29,636 nt of DNA. Origin: Perkinsus chesapeaki (Eukaryota; Perkinsozoa; Perkinsida; Perkinsidae). The notes below the pieces were generated by a model. That model was given only the letters and a program-made list of their open reading frames with translations. It searched no databases and was not told the origin of the DNA. The translations under genes were made by a program, and so were the position numbers. Below, piece after piece: positions 1 to 9,789 of the stretch. Location of the stretch: positions 1 through 29,636 of the forward strand of contig JAAPAO010000453.1 in the NCBI GenBank assembly GCA_013115145.1, read 5' to 3'. Positions within the stretch are counted from its first letter, which is position 1, and each line of letters begins with the position of its first letter.

Positions 1-147
1 AGCAAGTCACATCGAGCAGATAACCCAGAATCTCCCCGCCGAGTATCAAGGCGAGTGACATTCTCATCCTCCCTTACTCACTCGAATCAAGATGAATCGC
101 TTGATGCCTTATCTAATCTTCGTTGGGAGAATTTACATGAACTCTAA
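1..147 (+). CDS. possible 3' end of an unrecognised gene
   Basis: The frame is open from base 1 to a TAA at 145-147 and gives 48 residues, rich in Ser, Arg and Asp (it includes RRVSRRVTF and ends LRWENLHEL). Codon choice looks coding and there is no start inside the window, so this could be the last exon of a gene that begins to the left. No domain is recognised and no acceptor can be judged at the edge. An overlapping ATG ORF at 92-340 is in another frame and looks less protein-like. This is an inference only; it may be chance. Confidence 0.28.
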   Translation, partial: SKSHRADNPESPRRVSRRVTFSSSLTHSNQDESLDALSNLRWENLHEL

Positions 148-1385
148 TTGTACCAGTTCTGTTTCATTCCGGAAAGACCTCTTGGTAAGTTTTAAGACTA
201 GAGTTGATTCTCTGGTAAATTTTGGTACTCGCGGTCAACATAAACTATGTAAGTTTCACAATATTCGAGCTGTACTCATGGAATTCAATCTTGACTGTTT
301 CATAGACTTTCCCCATAAAGCTTCTGTGTTGAGTATGTAGTCGAATAAATTCGCCATATCTGCGTCAGGGTTGCGGACCGCAACTTGCGGTTGGCCTCAA
401 GATATGAAGTGACCTCAGAATTGCAAGTTTACCTCAGTTTAGACTCCATAACCTAAAGCTGCCATTGGGTAACTCAGGATTACTGAGTCACATCACATTA
501 GCAGGATCACCTCATACTTACGCTTCCACCTCAGCCTACCTCATTCACCTCAGTTTAACAAATTCACCTCAGTTTAGCCTGTTCCCCCGTACAGCAGTGC
601 TACAGTCTGTAGCATACAGACTGTAATGTCAGTTTTATCGTCGAATTATACTACTAAATTGTTCAAGTTTCGAGTGTAACACTGTTATGGAGAGCACGAG
701 ATATCAATTTGCGCAAAATGTAAGCTCGATTCTTGAATCTCCAGTAGGTTTCGATTAGAAACTCAATTCATTTCCTGAATATCAGCCTTGAATGGTGCAG
801 ATCGTAAATCAAGGAGATCAGCGAGAATTTTTTTCAAAATAGCGTAGGTAGTGGGTGCACCAGTGTGGCAGGCCCACCGATCAACTGAGTCGTCGGTATG
901 TAGGTACCTTAAGGACAGGGCATGATACCTTGCTTAGCAAGTAGACTGTCGAGGCCCTTCAATTGGCCGATGGGGCACTAGCATACTGCGCCGCGCAGTG
1001 CGATACAACCTCCTACAAGTTTTTCCAATTTTATTACACATCCTAGAACACACAGGAAACTGCAAGGGCCTGGACATGCCCGGTGACGCCCCGTATCTAC
1101 AGTAGGTGTCCCGCTGTCTCCGGTTATTCAGCCCTCACTCTTTTAATCTCATTTGCTTTCCAAGCCTGATGCCAAAGCGTACCATCTTCATTATAGTAAG
1201 TGTGGTGCTTTGTATTAGAATCGTACATTGTTAAAACTAGAGTCATCATCGTCACCATCTGACTGGTAAACGTGGAGGCGCCACCGTGGCGCTTCCTACG
1301 GGCATTAGCTAAAGACGTCACCCGCGCTAATCGGCTTATCGCTCGCCGCCATCAGAACCCTCTTAGTTGTTGGAATAATATTTTG
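148..1385. other. non-coding stretch with short repeats and palindromes
   Basis: I see no convincing gene here. The motif ACCTCAGTTTA recurs (about 431, 548 and 566), with further CACCTCA copies between 500 and 580. Small odd-centred palindromes lie at 370-384 (7-bp arms), 598-614 (8-bp arms), 602-624 (10-bp arms around GCA) and 985-999 (7-bp arms). The last few hundred bases should hold the promoter or 5' leader of the first ABCG gene, but no defined element can be named. Confidence 0.5.
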
Positions 1386-3300
1386 ATGGCTGCTAACTCT
1401 GTGAAGGCTGATATCGGAGATGGTAAAAAAAGGCTCTTCCGTGACATTTCTGCTTCACAGTCGGGCGTGTAAGTTACTTTTGGGTTATTGAATTGGCGTC
1501 TTGAGTATCTTTTCTTTAGTGTTTCGAGCTTGGAGTGGACTCACCTCACCCTTTTTATTGGTGATAAAGAGATCCTCAATGACTGCTCCGGTATGATTAG
1601 TCCGGGCCAGCTCACCGCGGTCCTCGGCCCCTCTGGTTCTGGCAAGTCCACTCTCATGAACGTCCTCGGTGGTAGGCAGAGCTTGAAAGGCCCAGGCAAA
1701 AGCTTTGAAGGGGACGTGTCGTTCGATGGGAAGGTCGAGGACCCTGTCGAGTTCCGCAGTCGTATTGCTTATGTTATGCAAGATGATACTCTTGTTGCCA
1801 CCAGCACCCCTAAAGAGATTCTAGAGTTCTCAGCTAACCTGAGGCTGATCGGTGCTACCAAAGAAGAGGTAGAGGGGATTCTATGTTGCTTCATTTTCAC
1901 TACTTTGTTTTTCGCCTCAGGTGAATGTCTTGGTTAATAACTTGCTGGAATCTTTGCGTTTGACGAATTGTAAAGATACTGTTGTAGGAAATGATACTAT
2001 TAAAGGGATATCTGGTGGTGAAAGGAAGAGAACCTCGGTTGGTGTCGAGCTCATCACAAAGCCAGAGATGATATTCTTGGATGAGCCCCTCACTGGTCTT
2101 GATTCCTATGCCGCTACTACTACTGTTAGAGTCCTCAAAGATCTCGCTAACAGTGGTGTCCCTGTTATGGTTACGGTTCACCAACCTTCCAGTGAAATAT
2201 TTGCTATGTTTGATAATATATTGCTCATATCTGAAGGCTCCATAGTTTACCATGGCCCTCGGAAGGACCTTACAGACTTCTTTTACGCTAACGGTGGTTA
2301 TAAATGCCCAAGCAACTATAACCCCGCTGACTTTGTACTTTACACGCTGCAAACAGAGCCCCGGGAGAATGTCCTTGCTCTGGCCGATGCTTACAAGCGT
2401 GATTTCGAGGAGTTCGTTGCACCGATGATCGAAGAGGTTCGTTCAAAGGCTATCCATATTCCCGAAATACGTTCCAAAGCACGTGTTGCTCCTATGTGGG
2501 TCCAACTTAGAGAGCTGATGAAGAGAGATTTCAGAGACATTGTCAGAAATCCTTCGGTTCAAATTATCAAGTTTGTTATGACAATCGTCATGGCACTTAT
2601 AATGGGTTGCGTGTTCTTCGATGTCGGCAAGGATGAGCCTGAGACTTATTGGCTTGCCAACCGTATGAACTTCCAGTCCTACTACGGCGCTATTGTCGTC
2701 TGTTGTATCGGTGCTCTGTTGGGATCAGCTCAGACGACTACCTTGAGGTATCCAAAACAGAGGGCTATCTTCGTTAGAGAATACGCTAGTAATATCTATT
2801 CGGCTATTCCGTATGTCATGTCACAGACAATATGGGAGGTCCCTATGGCATTCATCGAGAGCATCATCCAGATCCTCATTTATTACTTCATGATGAACTT
2901 TCAAGGACGTTGGATCTTATGGGTTCTCAGTAACCTTCTCATCAACTTGGTTTCGGCGTCAGTAGCCCAGCTCCTCGGTGCCATGGCCAACTCGATCGAC
3001 CAAGCGATGCAGATGGTTCCTCTGTTGTTCGTGCCACAGATGATATTCTCAGGTCTCTTCACCCCCATAAGTCAGATCCCAGTATGGCTCCGCTGGTTGC
3101 AGTATCTCAGTTTCCTCAAATACACTGCCGGCTTAGCCTACTTCAATGAGTTTGGCTTTGATATGGACATCTTGAATGAGGCTAATGACATCCATCCTGA
3201 CCTTCTGGGTTTGTACATTGGTGTTCTTCTAGCGATGCTTGTCGTCTTCCGTGTGCTTGCTATTGTAGTCCTGAGACGCAAGGCAAAGTTCGTCTACTGA
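1386..3300 (+). CDS. ABCG-type half transporter, tandem copy 1
   Basis: Exons 1386-1468, 1520-1868 and 1921-3300 give 603 residues in the ABC-then-membrane order of the ABCG (White/BCRP) half transporters, which must dimerise to work. Walker A GPSGSGKST is at residues 64-72, the Q-loop region VMQDD follows, the signature ISGGERKR is near 174-181, Walker B MIFLDEP ends near 200, and the switch His of VTVHQPS is residue 231. Membrane segments begin near residue 360 and continue to a basic C-terminus. Introns are 51 bp (GTAAGT/TTTAG, phase 2) and 52 bp (GTAGAG/CTCAG, phase 0); both are needed to keep frame and match copy 2. The ATG at 1386 is the first in the open frame of exon 1, but a further upstream exon cannot be excluded. 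The substrate is unknown; lipids or xenobiotics are typical of the family. Confidence 0.93.
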
Positions 3301-3562
3301 AAAAGTTCAACAAGTGGTGATCTGTAGCTTTGTCTCAAATCTCCGCATATGTGGTGCACTACCTCATCCTGTTGACCTTACTGATCCATATCTTATGCTA
3401 TATGAATCTGTCGTTCGAGGTCACAGCCTTGATTGGGAGCACTCCTTTGTAGTTCACCTCAAGACATTGTTTGTCTAGCATCATTACCCTTAAAGGCAGT
3501 TCCTGTTGATTTGATTGTTTGTCCCACTTTATTGGTAGCAGTTATTATCATTTGACCTGACT

Positions 3563-5513
3563 ATGAGTTTGCGAACATCAACTGCTGGTTCCAGCGGTAT
3601 AAACCCGCCAGTTGTTCACGGTCTTCATCACTTTCGTACAATCTCATCCGTCAATTCCAAGTAAGCCTGTCGAAAGTGTCATTGCTGAATTATTCAGCCT
3701 GAATACATTACCCTTCTCAGAGGCGCCAGCCTAGAATGGACGGACGTTACGTTTGCCATAAAAGGAAAGAAGATCCTCAATGGCTGTACTGGTATACTCA
3801 GGCCAGGCGAGCTGACTGCTGTTCTTGGTCCCTCCGGCTCTGGGAAGTCAACACTGATGAACGTGTTGGGTGGACGGCAGAGGCTTCGAGGTGAAGGGAA
3901 GACCTTCAGTGGAGAAATCTCCTTTGATGGGAAAGTCCAAGATCCCATCAACTTCCGTAGTCACATCGCGTATGTTATGCAAGATGATAATCTAACTGCG
4001 ACTGCCACACCAAAGGAGATCCTTCGCATGTCGGCTCACCTACGGATGCACAACAAGTCCGAGAAAGAGGTGAGTTGTGGTTACTACATAGCGAATTACG
4101 TATAGATTTATGAACATTGTTTCTCTATTGCAGATTAGAGCCTTAGTTAACGACCTCTTGGACTCACTGAAGCTAAAAACATGCCAGGACACAGTTGTCG
4201 GCAACGGTGTCATCAAGGGAATTTCCGGTGGTGAAAGAAAGCGTGCATCCGTAGGAATGGAGCTCATTTCCAAGCCCCAGATGATATTCCTCGACGAGCC
4301 TCTCTCCGGTCTGGATTCTTATGCCGCAGTAACTACTATGAAAGTCTTGAAGGATCTGGCTAGGAGTGGCGTTGCTGTCATGGTTACTGTCCATCAGCCG
4401 TCCAGTGAGATTTTCTCAATGTTCGACAACATTCTGGTTATCTCTAACGGGCTTGTAGTCTATCAGGGACCGAGCCAAAACCTCGGCGCCTTCTTCGAGG
4501 AAAATGCGTCGATGAAGTGCCCTGCTGATTACAACCCGGCCGATTTCGTGTTATCGGAGCTCCAAACGGCACCTCAGGATGACATTGAGAATCTCGCTCG
4601 TGTTTACAACCAACAAGCCGAGGAGAACATTGCTCCTCAGATAGAAGCTTCCCGTGCCAAAGGCGCCAAGGACACTTCGCTGAAGCCCAAGTCGAGGCCT
4701 GCTGGTTTCACTACGCAACTCAAGGAACTTTTCCTCAGGGATTTCCGTGATGCTATCCGCAACAAGCCCGTGCTAATCGCCCGTTACTGCGTGCTCATTG
4801 TATTGAATCTGCTCTTTGGGTGTGTATTCTTTCGTGTTGGTTCAAGCCAAAGTGAACAGTATTGGTTAACTATGGCAGATGAGTTCATCCCTTACTATGG
4901 TGGTATGGTTACTGTTTGTATCAATGCTATGACAGGATCGGCACAAGGCGCTATTCTCGGTTACCCTGCGCAACGTGGTATATTCCTCAGAGAATATGCC
5001 AGTAACATGTACTCAACAATCCCTTATATGTTATCCAAGATGATGGTCGAATTCCCATTATCCTTCATCGACTCTCTTGCACAAGTCCTGATAACCTACT
5101 TCATGATGAACTTCCAAGGTAACTTCTTCTATTGGGTATTAACTGCATGGGTACTCAACGTATCTTCTGTGTCATTAGCTCAATTAATGGGAGCTGCTGT
5201 GAACTCTGGTTCGCAGGCTATCCAGTTGATGCCCATACTCGTTGTACCACAGATGGTGTTCTCTGGTCTGTTCACTAGCCTAAGTAACATTCCTGTATGG
5301 CTACGTTGGTTCCAGTATCTTTGTGCTCTGAAGTACGGTGTCAATCTAGCCTACTTCAACGAGTTCGGTTTCAACTATACTCAGCTGGGTGGCATCGATG
5401 ATGCCAAGGCCAATCTTGTTGGCCTTGATATTGGTGTATTGCTAGCTCTGATCATTGTACTCCGGGCTGCTACCAACATCATTCTCAAGAGGAAAGCTAG
5501 ATACGTTTTCTAA
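3563..5513 (+). CDS. ABCG-type half transporter, tandem copy 2
   Basis: Exons 3563-3660, 3721-4069 and 4134-5513 give 608 residues. Exons 2 (349 bp) and 3 (1380 bp) have exactly the lengths of copy 1 and the introns (60 and 64 bp) sit at identical codon positions, so this is a tandem duplicate. Walker A (residues 69-77), ISGGERKRAS, Walker B IFLDEPLSG and the H-loop VTVHQPS are all intact, so it should be functional. The membrane half carries the same six-helix pattern and ends in RKARYVF. The first exon (residues 1-32, starting MSLRTSTAG) differs from copy 1. The spacing between the copies is only 262 bp. Homo- or heterodimerisation of the two products is plausible but not shown. Confidence 0.93.
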
Positions 5514-5878
5514 CTCAGTTTCATGATGCAAGGAACTCTAAGTTTCCCTAAGATGAATTGAGTTCGTTCGCGTCGTGAACTCCACGACGAACGATCGCCT
5601 TATGAGCCGATGAGTCATCATACGTTTTGTTGTATAGATATCAGTTTTCCACGGATTATGACTTGCCGAGGTCAATCTCCCAGGGGTTTATGATAGACCG
5701 TTTACCGATGGTGAAGCCGGCATGCAGGGCGATAAAACTTGTGTGCTCGGGGCGCAGCGGCGCTAGTTTCAGTGGAGCACTGCCAGGGGACTGGCTGCTT
5801 TCCAGGAGCAGCAGCACTGCGTTCGCTAGGTTCGCTACTCAACATAACTCGCGCCCTTGAAGGCGTTGTGATTTCCTA

Positions 5879-5953
5879 CCGCAGCCAACGGACTACGGCT
5901 CCGCGATACGTGTGAGCTTCAGCGTCTGAAGCTGCAGCTTCCGTTGGCTGCGG
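5879..5953. repeat. inverted repeat with internal hairpin
   Basis: A 14-bp arm at 5879-5892 is the reverse complement of 5940-5953. Between the arms sits a smaller fold, AGCTTCAG/CTGAAGCT. It is the largest cruciform-capable structure in this gene-free region. Confidence 0.7.
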
Positions 5954-6536
5954 CTGAAGTTCGGCCTCCGTTAGCCTGTCAGACAGGCCCTGTCAGTTTT
6001 CTATGTTTCATCTATGACCGCCGTGGACTAGGGCGGCCCTAGTAGGGCCCGTAGTATGGGACATACTGTATGGCACCTCATCAGCCCTGTCAGTGTACGT
6101 GGGCTTACTTGAATTCCCTCTCAGGAAACGAGACCTCTGGTGAGCGTGACTTGTTCCGGGATCTGCGAAACAGGTGTGGCTGGGCAAACAGCCGACTCGG
6201 CTAAGTCGAGTGCGTGAGGTGTGGCGGAATGTGCTGCCGAGCGTGACAGGTCTGGGCAAGCGCGTCCTAAGTTTTGGGAATCTGATTGCCGGCCCCGTTC
6301 TCTGCGGTCGGCACACTGTGTTTCTTGCTCGCAGGCCCCAAGCGGTTGCCGTCCTAACTACCGATCCCCGAAGCCGGAGGTATAGACACATATTAGCAAT
6401 ACGTTGTCAGTAACATATAGTTTCCATAAACGTTACGAGTATCTCTACACTTACTTTCATATACTTGGCTTCTGGCTCGCTTAAATGTTTTGCTTCACGA
6501 TGTGCCCCGAATAATTCGAGGCACGTATTTTGAGGC

Positions 6537-6559
6537 AATTAATTCAAGTTGAATTAATT
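6537..6559. repeat. perfect palindrome, 11-bp arms, 1-nt centre
   Basis: AATTAATTCAA, then G, then the exact reverse complement. A second palindrome of the same form (10-bp arms, one mismatch) lies just before it at 6503-6523. Confidence 0.85.
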
Positions 6560-6820
6560 ACTCAGAGCTCTATGTAATTTGCTCAAAATGCTGACAAGAG
6601 ATGAGTGCCGCTGGTGGGAAGGCTAGACGATTGAGAAAGAGACAGATCCACAGGGAAAAGAAATTCGATCATCGAATATCCTAGCTAGTGGTGAGCCACC
6701 ACTGGTGACTAGGAAAAAGTCACCACGAAAGTTTCCCTTTCAAACTTCTACTAGTGGGAATTCTTTGTGGAATACACGTCAGTATTACGGATCTTTGCTT
6801 CCCAGGGCCTTCCAAATTTG

Positions 6821-6847
6821 TCTAGTATTTGAAGTTCAAATACTAGA
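6821..6847. repeat. perfect palindrome, 13-bp arms, 1-nt centre
   Basis: TCTAGTATTTGAA, then G, then its exact reverse complement. Thirteen paired bases with one unpaired centre is far beyond chance for a window of this size. Confidence 0.9.
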
Positions 6848-7969
6848 GAAGACCAGAATCGATGACTCTGATGATGTGACCTAACTATTGGGCCCCAATA
6901 TACAAGATCGCTGTTATAGGATATCAACCGGATTTCGATGCCAGATTCCCCAGCTCTCCCCAATCGTGAGAATAGACCCCAACGTTGACACATGGCGCTA
7001 AGAGACATAAAGGCCCTCTTACTGGCGAGATGATAAACTTTATCAGATAAAGTGTTCCCCGTTCAATGTTTATACCGACACAAGGGCTAGCCACAAGAAT
7101 GGACGCGCTCACACCGATTTCACCATAGGCTGTGACAACATTCTGGGGGGCAGCAGTGATACCTAGTTTAGCATAGATAGTCACATTAATGTGATGGAAT
7201 GATTGTGGAGCTTGCTACGTTTGGTAAGTTGTAACACGAATGAGAATCAGCTGCAAGTCTGTCCTTCTCGGTATCGAACGCAGCCACTCCTCGATTTTAT
7301 AAGCAATACGCGACCTGGCTCCTCTACCTTGCTTCCAATGGCAGCCTATTATGTAGCAGTTCCAATGTCAGCAACGACATCTAGGCTCAGAGATTGTCTA
7401 CGACAGAAGCTATACATGTGAGATTGGGTGGACAATAGGCTATTTAGACCTACAGACCGCCCTCGGCGGCAGTTGTACCCCTTTGGTAGTTAGCTAGTTA
7501 CTTAGTTGCCGAGAGTGGAGCGAATTGCGTTGCAGCTCGACAGAATGGGGGAGTCAGCGAGGAACAAGCGAGAAAATATACTGTGAGCGATGACTCCGAG
7601 CGTTACTTATACTTTTTTGAAGACAGCTTCTTCCAGTTGAACAGGCTGCGCCGAGAGAGTATGGGTTCGAGGCGGACCTCGATACTGTAGAGCTACACAT
7701 AGAATTAAGCCTTATTCGGCGTTGCATTATAAAACGTGCTGCATGCTACATGTATTCCACGAGACCGCCACTCTATCCTTGCCAGCTTGCCTTGCTCGAG
7801 TTCCTACTTATATTCGTTAAGCAGTATAGAGGTGAGATTCGCATGAACATAACCAAGTAGAGCAACTGTTCTCCTTGAAAATTGCCTATAGTGTAGGATA
7901 TCTTACCTGAGCGATTTCCTGGTAGATCGTATCAACTCAAATGCTGTTATACCAGAAACGCATTTACCT

Positions 7970-9624
7970 TCACATTACATGGGAATAGTTTCGAATAAGC
8001 AAGTCGCAGGTCCATAAAGCATTGGCAGATGCCTCTCGTTGGAAATTAGCCCTCTTATCAGTTGCAGACAACAAGGCGCTGACCGTACTAGTGACCTCCT
8101 CCTGAACAACTGACAGTCGTAAAGGGTCTAGGCCATCACCAGACCGAGCGATCCCCGTTGATTCATCCCAAAGCCAGGTGAAAGCCCTCAACCGTTCCAA
8201 GGAGAGATCCCCGGGGATGTCGACGACTTGCATTGCCACTGCCAGCTGAGGAGCAAATGTGGGCTTCGCAAAGACGCGAGGTGCCACCGCCCTTTCGAGG
8301 ATGTCAACCATGATCCCAATCCCAGCCTTCCAACCAAGGGTGCACAGAGCATATACAAGACAGACGAGTGAGTGCTGATCAGCGATAGGAATATTCAATT
8401 GTGCGAGCGAGAGGAGATTCTCCCGATCGGAGTCACTAATGGCCGTGACCAAGTCTAATCGCGACAGAGCAAGCATAGCCCTCGAAAGAGATGGTGGATC
8501 AAGTTTGCTACACCTCATGAGGTTGGTGAGAAGGACTCCACAGACGACATGCGAATCTCTGTTGAGGGCCTTAGCATAGGCGCCCATTAGTAAAGATAGA
8601 TTCTGCGCAGATCTGAGCTTATCTCGAGGCATGCTTCTCAGTCTCCGCGATACCTCCATCAATATCGAATTGTCCGGCACACCAGATGACACGAAGAACT
8701 TCGCCACACTGGCTAGTTCAGAGATCTCCATACGATCAACCTTGGGGGCGATGAAATAGCTCAAGCGTTTAATTATTTCATCATCGGGGATAAAGTTAGC
8801 TTTATCGAAGGAATGCACGATCATCACCAACTCTGAAACCTGCATGTTCTGCAGTGCCTCATTTGTAGTAAGCCGAGGGGCTGCGTAGTGGAATATACTT
8901 CTTATAGTGCCATGGCTAGGAGGGTAGAGTCGGGACAACGCATAGACCAATAGGCAAAGCTCATGCAGATTCATCTCAGATGCCGGATTACCAGGGCCAT
9001 CTGATCTAAGGAGAGGCTCTATGCAATGATTCTCGAGTGCTACAATGGCAGCGGAGGATGAGCTGATCTTCAACTTGGCGCACGCGTGCAATATCTGACT
9101 ACGGCATTCAGAAGGCACCCACACTCCCACAGACCTACGTTAGCAAATCCTTGTGGCGTGAGATCCCGAGCAACCCTTGGCAGCGCCTTACATACTAGCT
9201 TCTCAACCAACGCTAAGATATCATCTGGCACTCCGTTCAGAGGACTGTGGTTCTCATCTGCTAAGACTCTTGCTATAGCATTGAGAGCAAGGGATAGATC
9301 TTGTCCCCCTAGATGGTCCGCTCGTTTCACCAGAGCTACTAAGGAGGAGCTCGTCCACCTACTAGAGCCATCTACCCCTACCCGAGCCAAGGCATTCATG
9401 GCCAACGTGGTCTGGCGGGCTGGCATCCGATCGGCATGCTTACAAAGCCAATTACCGGCGCCTTTCTCCCACTCCACAGGTGGAGGTCGCTTGGCCGCCT
9501 TAGAGGCTCTATTCAGGGCCACAGTGAGATAGACATACTCAGACTGTGTAAGCAAGGAAGAGGAGGTGGACGAGATGATATATAGTAGCTTATCAGGATT
9601 GATTCCTCGGAGCTCTGGGATCAT
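7970..9624 (-). CDS. OPR/FAST-like helical-repeat protein, probably organellar
   Basis: Exons (minus) 9139-9624 and 7970-9094 are joined by a 44-bp GT-AG intron (9095-9138), giving 536 residues. The join restores a repeat unit reading QGFANILHACAKL. The protein is a chain of about 35-40 residue helical units with a recurring pattern: LAMNALARVG, LALNAIARV, LLVYALSRL, MIVHSFDKA, LLMGAYAKA, AMLALSRL, LVYALCTLG. This resembles the octotricopeptide/FAST-kinase-like RNA-binding families found with RAP domains in organellar RNA metabolism of alveolates and algae. The C-terminal FQREAS resembles the lead-in to a RAP domain, but the frame stops 26 residues later, so either RAP is lost or downstream exons are missing. 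The start ATG at 9624 has no in-frame ATG before an upstream stop, but an upstream exon is possible because a CTTCAG acceptor lies just before it. Function is inferred from the repeat pattern. Confidence 0.8.
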
Positions 9625-9789
9625 AACGAGGAAACCCTGAAGACGGTGCTCCCGGCGAGGGCGCTCATTACCGAGTGACGCTTAATCCAGTTACAAATCA
9701 ACAAGAAGAAAACTGGATTGTTAGGAAACAAACGTGTGCAAGAAACGGATCAGAGGAAATGGGGGGACAGTTACTGTAGTGTTCAACGT

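Larger units (their letters stand above)
5514..7969. other. long gene-free region rich in palindromes
   Basis: There is no ORF with recognisable homology and no plausible splice chain. This region lies between the convergent 3' ends of the ABCG pair and the helical-repeat gene. It contains many near-perfect inverted repeats with a single central base: 5974-5988, 6035-6049, 6503-6523 (one mismatch), 6537-6559, 6663-6677, 6821-6847, 6886-6900 and 7037-7053. Longer-loop hairpins lie at 5879-5953 and 6687-6725. The first bases should include the ABCG 3' UTR. Confidence 0.55.

Noticed and set aside
92-340. 82-codon plus-strand ORF
   Set aside because: Overlaps a more protein-like frame at its 5' end and has no recognisable features; AT-rich intergenic DNA.
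6174-6413. 79-codon plus-strand ORF and its 127-codon antisense partner
   Set aside because: GC-rich overlapping ORFs on both strands without family resemblance, in a palindrome-rich non-coding region.
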